Part shown: piece by piece, positions 59,831-64,000 of the stretch
How positions within the stretch are numbered: position 1 is the first letter of the stretch
Layout: each line of letters starts with the position of its first letter
DNA from: Hanleya hanleyi
Lineage: Eukaryota > Mollusca > Polyplacophora > Lepidopleurida > Hanleyidae
Direction: 5' to 3'
Assembly (NCBI GenBank): GCA_036873755.1
Contig: JAVTVY010020381.1
Span: 1-64,000, forward strand
Length of the DNA stretch: 64,000 nucleotides
Program-made: the position numbers and the translations under genes
The notes under the pieces: generated by a model
Told to the model about the DNA's origin: nothing
The model's database searches: none
The model's input: the letters and a program-made list of their open reading frames with translations, nothing else

Positions 59831-59999
59831 ATGAATTTTGAAAATTAAGCTCTACAGACACTGATCACAATGGATCCTCAGAGAGCCCAATCTGTTTGGT
59901 ACTTTAATCTACCTCCTGTGCCAGACAAACATGGTATGGTAGGTACATGCTGCCCTAAGCTGGAGGGCTGCCCTAAGCTGGAGGCCCCCCAAGGCTATG

Positions 60000-60632
60000 G
60001 ATTGTTCCTAACAAGTATACAAGTAGACCCCAACAAGTAATGTATGGCCAACCCTGCCTGTAACAAGTAGGCTGTATAGGCCAACTCTAACAAGTATACA
60101 GGCTTATCCTAACAAGTAGGCCCTATTTAGGCCAACCCCAACAAATATACAGGCTAACCCCAACAAATATATACAGGCCAACCCTAATGTATTCAGGCCA
60201 AACATGAACAGGGGCCAACCCTAACATGTATACAGGCCAACATTTAACAAGTATACAGGCCAAACATGAATAGGGGCCAACCCTAACATGTGTACAGGCT
60301 AACACTCACAAGCATACAGGCCAAACATGAACAGGGGCCAACCCTAACACGTGTACAGGCTAACACTCACAAGTATACAGGCCAAACATGAACAGGGGCC
60401 AACCCTAACATGTGTACAGGCTAACACTCACAAGTATACAGGCCAAACATGAATAGGGGCCAACCCTAACATGTGTACAGGCTAACACTCACAAGCATAC
60501 AGGCCAAACATGAACAGGGGCCAACCCTAACATGTATACAGGCCAACACTTAACAAGTATACAGGCCAAACATGAATAGGGGCCAACTCTGACATGTATA
60601 CAGGCTAACACTCACAAGCATACAGGCCAACC
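60000..60632. repeat. 61-bp minisatellite with 20-bp sub-units
   Basis: From about 60200, seven units of ~61 bp contain ACAGGCCAAACATGAA(C/T)AGG, GGCCAACCCTAACATGT and GTACAGGCTAACACTCACAA. Upstream (60000-60200) the same CAAGTATACAGGC/CCAACCC blocks occur as shorter, irregular ~20-25-bp units, suggesting how the array expanded. Confidence 0.85.
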
Positions 60633-61474
60633 CTCTCTTCGTGTTTCTCATCAAACAGTTACATAGCACTATGATTCACCGGGATCTGACATGCCTGATG
60701 AAGATTTGTAAATGGAAACCCATATTGGATCTAGGCACATGCAAACTGTCACTGTGGAATCCCCACTGTGTGTAACAACGTTATCTCATGGTTTAAACAA
60801 CATTTTATTGAGTCCAGGATATGTGAACACGCCGGTCCAGGTAACCCATGGTAAGTTATTCCGTGAAAGAGTAAATTATAAGGATGCGAATACATGTAGC
60901 ACTTTCCATTGCCATGATTGCAGCAACGATGCCAACACTGAGACAAAAATGAGAAATTCCATGAATATTATTGGAATCGGTGATGAGGCGAGGTGCATTT
61001 AAAATGCTGCAAGGCAGAGGAAAAACTTTGCTGGTCAGTACACTCTCCAACCAAATGACAAACCAAATGACAAATTTGGTTATTTCAGGCTCGCTTTTCA
61101 CACAGTCATCTATATCTTTATGCAAGTATCCAGTCAATGAATTCTCGCAAAGTAAACATGTATTGGTATTTAAAATGTATACAAGGACAGCATTTACACG
61201 GATATAAAAATATTTACAAGTACGAAAATTATCTCGGTTGTGTTTCAATTATCACTCAGATCACTGTATTCCCACACACATCCAACTTCACTGTTCAACT
61301 GTCTGTGTCACAGCCCTAACACAACTGGCCATTTGGTGGCAGAGTGTACTTTCAGTACATAACAATAAGTACATGTAGCATATTTTAACTCTGCCATGCA
61401 CAATACTTAAATTCTGGATCATGGGAATGAAACTGCCATTTCATCACAAATATTTTTTAAAATATATCGCTGTG

Positions 61475-61692
61475 TTATTCTGGAGCAGCTGCTTTGGGGA
61501 TGAAGACCAATCGAATGACCTCTTGTTGTCTAATGTTCAGCAGAGCAATCGCGAGGATTCCCACCGTTGCCAGATTCCCTTGTTTTTCTTTCCATTTCCG
61601 TAACATTTGATAACAGGTTTCCTGCAATCCCTCTCGTTGGAAGTCGTGATAGATATTGTCTATTTCACCATCTGTAAATTCAAGTGTCCGAC
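61475..61692 (-). CDS. Last exon of a Death-domain protein
   Basis: On the minus strand, a strong acceptor (T/C-rich tract then TTTTAG) precedes an exon from 61692 to a TAA at 61475-61477. It reads RTLEFTDGEIDNIYHDFQRE, GLQETCYQMLRKWKEKQGN, LATVGILAIALLNIRQQEVI and RLVFIP, ending AAAPE. This is the C-terminal half of a Death domain (helices 3-6: the DGEIDNI..D motif, the CYQMLRKW helix, ATVG.L..AL), as in FADD-like adaptors and related signalling proteins (established family pattern). Such domains form homotypic complexes in apoptosis or innate immune signalling in the cytoplasm. The first half and any further domains must lie on exons at higher coordinates, and none was found before 64000. 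Phase: two bases of a split codon open the exon. The plus-strand frame at 61421 is a shadow. Confidence 0.7.
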
Positions 61693-62009
61693 CTAAAAGA
61701 AGAAAAAAAGGAGAATTCAGGAATCAAGGGAGCCTTCAAGTTAGGGTAACAGCTCAATTGGATAGTATTCTATATGCGACACTATTACACAATGCGTATA
61801 CTGTGTTTAACATTTACATAATATGTGGACTAATTCAATCACATCAAGTGCAAATTATTCGGGACTTGCACAATTGAGTTCTGCCACCTGCCTTTTTCCT
61901 ATTCCATTTTACTAAGCTTTAGTCAATAACTCAAGACAATAGAGACTGCTCTGTCACCAGGATTGTGGCTAACAGAATTTCCGGTTTATAGAGGAAACAC
62001 GGAGCCAAC

Positions 62010-62333
62010 ATGGAAATAGCAGAGGTTGCGTGTTTATTTCAAGGTATTTGATGGATTTATATTATCAAAAAGCCAACAACACTAATCAATATTTATGAAT
62101 AAAACGTATTTTAGTATTATATTCGATTGTGCCTCTATATCCTTCACAAGGATGTTTTTTTGTCATCAAATAAAATTTCAATATCGAAAAGTTTTATATT
62201 TTGAAAATTTTATCTCTAAATTTTCCAATTAGCTGAAAAAGGAATAAAGATATCAGATAAAAATATCCATGATGTGATAATGGTGAATCAAGAGTTCAAA
62301 ATGCTTCAATATGTTGAAATGCATTTTTGTTAA
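62010..62333 (+). CDS. Possible two-exon N-terminus, function unknown
   Basis: ATG at 62010 has a favourable context (GCCAACATGG) and begins MEIAEVACLFQ, with a donor AG|GTATTT after 62043. An acceptor TTCCAATTAG at 62232 opens a second exon that continues in frame with EKGIKISDKNIHDVIMVNQE and FKMLQYVEMHFC, ending in TAA at 62331-62333. The join is phase 1 and in frame. The product would be 44 residues, or longer if the true second donor is earlier (for example ATG|GTGAAT). I do not recognise it. It is antisense to the presumed intron of the Death-domain gene. The evidence is start context plus splice sites only. Confidence 0.3.
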
Positions 62334-62364
62334 ATATGATTACCCTCACGGAAATACATGTAGG

Positions 62365-63715
62365 GCGCATGCTTCATCTGCGCCCCATTTGCGCCCTACT
62401 TGCGCCTTGTCTATCAACTGCGCCCTAATTGCGCCCTATTTCTTCATCCCGTCCACCCTGCTGCTGCATAATTGCGCCCTTCAGGAATGCGCCCTAGAAG
62501 CTAGAGCGCGCTCCCCAACTGAGCCTTATTTAGTTTGAAATTTTCTTTGATATTCAGACTGCACCCTACTTGCACCCTGTTGACATAACCATTTTATCCA
62601 AAATTCAGAGTGAGACTTACATGTATATACTTTTGCCTTCTGGACTTTTTTTCACCAACATTCATTTAGCTAGTAATCACATATGCATGTGTGTCATTAT
62701 AAAGACAAGTGCATGCATGTCTGTGCTTTTTTCATTATTCTGGGCTATAAATTCACTAATGTGAATTTGGACTTTCATACTTAAATTTAACAACATTATT
62801 TAAAAAAAACAAAAAAGTAAGACTTTGCCTGAAAAAGATATTGCCCCTTATCTGTGCTCCGACTGTGCCCTATTAGTACATGTACATCATTCATGCTAAA
62901 ATTCTCAGAGTGTGCCCTAATTGCGCCCCAACTGCACCCTATCTGCGTCCTATTAACTGCACAATAGCATGTTATCTGATTAGTCAAAACTGTCACATGA
63001 TCTTTATCTTATTGGCTGATATTAACAAAAGAAAGGCAGACATATTGGTTTTCAAAGAACCATTTTAAATTTGAAGATTTCATGCTCATTCAACAGGATT
63101 TTGGTGAGTGTTTTATCTCTGTTTTGTGGATAGTAGATGATGTAAAGGATTCAGACGTGTGTAGAAGTAATTTGAAGAAAAAACTCAAGAAGGAGTGAGC
63201 GAAAGTGTCAGATAACAGCTGACTGTAGTACATGCACATATATTTTCTTATTACCATGAATGCACATTGTAGATGAAGATAATATATACCTAAAATTAGA
63301 TTTATTTATACTAGGTAGATGCCAATAATCATCTTTCACCTTATTTGCATCTTCAGTTTATGTACTCTTCTGTTCACTAACTGCTCTCTTATTGCGCCCC
63401 AAATTCACCCTAACTACAGCCTATCAGTACAACATTCATGCCATTATTCTGAGAGTGCGCCCTAATCGGGCCCCAAATGCGCCTTTTCTGCGCCCCAACA
63501 GCGCCTTATCTGTGCCCTAAGACTGAGCCCCCAACTGCACTTTATTCTCCAATAGGACGCATATAAGACGCAATTAAAATATTTGCAACGCGACCTAATT
63601 TGCACCCTAGTCATATCAAGTCTAATGGCAAAATTGGGGGCACAGATAGGGAGCGCGCCCCAATTGCACCCTAGCTGTCTCAATTCAGCCACTCTATTTG
63701 CACGTTAAATGCGCC
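62365..63715. repeat. Degenerate TGCGCCCTA-rich region
   Basis: Clusters of (T/A)(T/C)TGCGCCC(T/C)A(A/T) words occur at 62368-62580, 62855-62950 and 63385-63715, about thirty in all on the plus strand and in one orientation, separated by ordinary AT-rich DNA. Spacing is irregular (often 10-12 bases), so it is not a simple tandem array. Confidence 0.6.
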
Positions 63716-64000
63716 CTATTTCTGTGAAGGTAAGGGAGATTACTCTTCACCATCATCTGTAGCTGCATTGTTGTGAATTGGTTTTGGGAATGGTTGAATA
63801 TTTTTCATAGCTGTCAATAAATCGAAATCAACAGTGTACTATGGGGGTGATCAAATTTATAACAACAGGAAGTTCATAAAATGGTTCAAAACCATGCTTA
63901 TAAATCCATTATTTCTTTGTTATTTCAATGATTTTAGAAGGCAATGAAATTTATTAGGACCACCAATTGAATTTTGTCCCCAAAATTGGGGGTCATTGAA

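Noticed and set aside
60697..60725. CTGATGA...GAAAC as a hammerhead ribozyme
   Set aside because: The intervening 13 bases form at best a three-pair stem and the outer stems do not close.

Overview
This is a eukaryotic, repeat-dominated window. The evidence is split coding exons with GT/AG junctions, tRNA-derived SINEs, a LINE, an LTR retrotransposon, two lineages of Penelope-like element and many inverted-repeat (foldback) elements. The SINE tails and the (GTGA)n-headed 'AACGTCGC' repeats resemble those common in marine molluscs, so a mollusc or related marine lophotrochozoan is my best guess (inference, not proven). No bacterial operons, rRNA genes, CRISPR arrays or confident functional tRNA genes were seen.

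Layout. 1-2300: an unrecognised ORF broken by one amber codon, then a CpG-rich, promoter-like tandem repeat block and a diverged inverted repeat. 3.7-8 kb: a solo Penelope-like terminal repeat, two related 21-bp palindromic minisatellites around a 49-bp-arm hairpin, and two adjoining inverted-repeat elements. 8.8-11.2 kb: a nested GACGTCGC-rich foldback element and a tRNA-derived SINE. 11.4-17.2 kb: decayed Penelope-like copies with nested SINEs, plus a short candidate host gene (two exons, 12.8-13.2 kb). 17.7 kb (minus): first exon of a small secreted Ser/Asp-rich protein. 20.3-23.6 kb: a 3.3-kb nested foldback element. 25.8-29.4 kb (minus): a nearly intact LINE with endonuclease and reverse transcriptase. 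29.8-40.5 kb (minus): a complete, young Ty3/gypsy-type LTR retrotransposon with unusually long 2.6-kb LTRs. 40.8-44.8 kb: a 4.1-kb palindrome whose centre carries a CxxC-containing ORF.

45.7-49.5 kb: a Penelope-like element whose GIY-YIG endonuclease lies upstream of the reverse transcriptase (Naiad-type permuted order), interrupted by a separate inverted-repeat element. 49.6-53.7 kb: a second Penelope-like element whose 3' half is also present as an inverted copy at its 5' side. 53.9-55.8 kb: a ~140-bp satellite interrupted by ~1.07 kb carrying seven TCAAGGTCA motifs. 56-61 kb: SINE-like copies and a 61-bp minisatellite. 61.5-64 kb: the last exon of a Death-domain gene (minus), a possible two-exon start on the plus strand, and a degenerate TGCGCCCTA-rich region.

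Almost all coding capacity belongs to mobile elements. The only host-gene candidates are four short exon sets (12.8, 17.7, 61.5 and 62.0 kb). I found no convincing evidence of a new multi-gene system. The most unusual material is the set of elements built as inverted repeats, the permuted-domain Penelope element, and the LTR leader with covarying hairpins.
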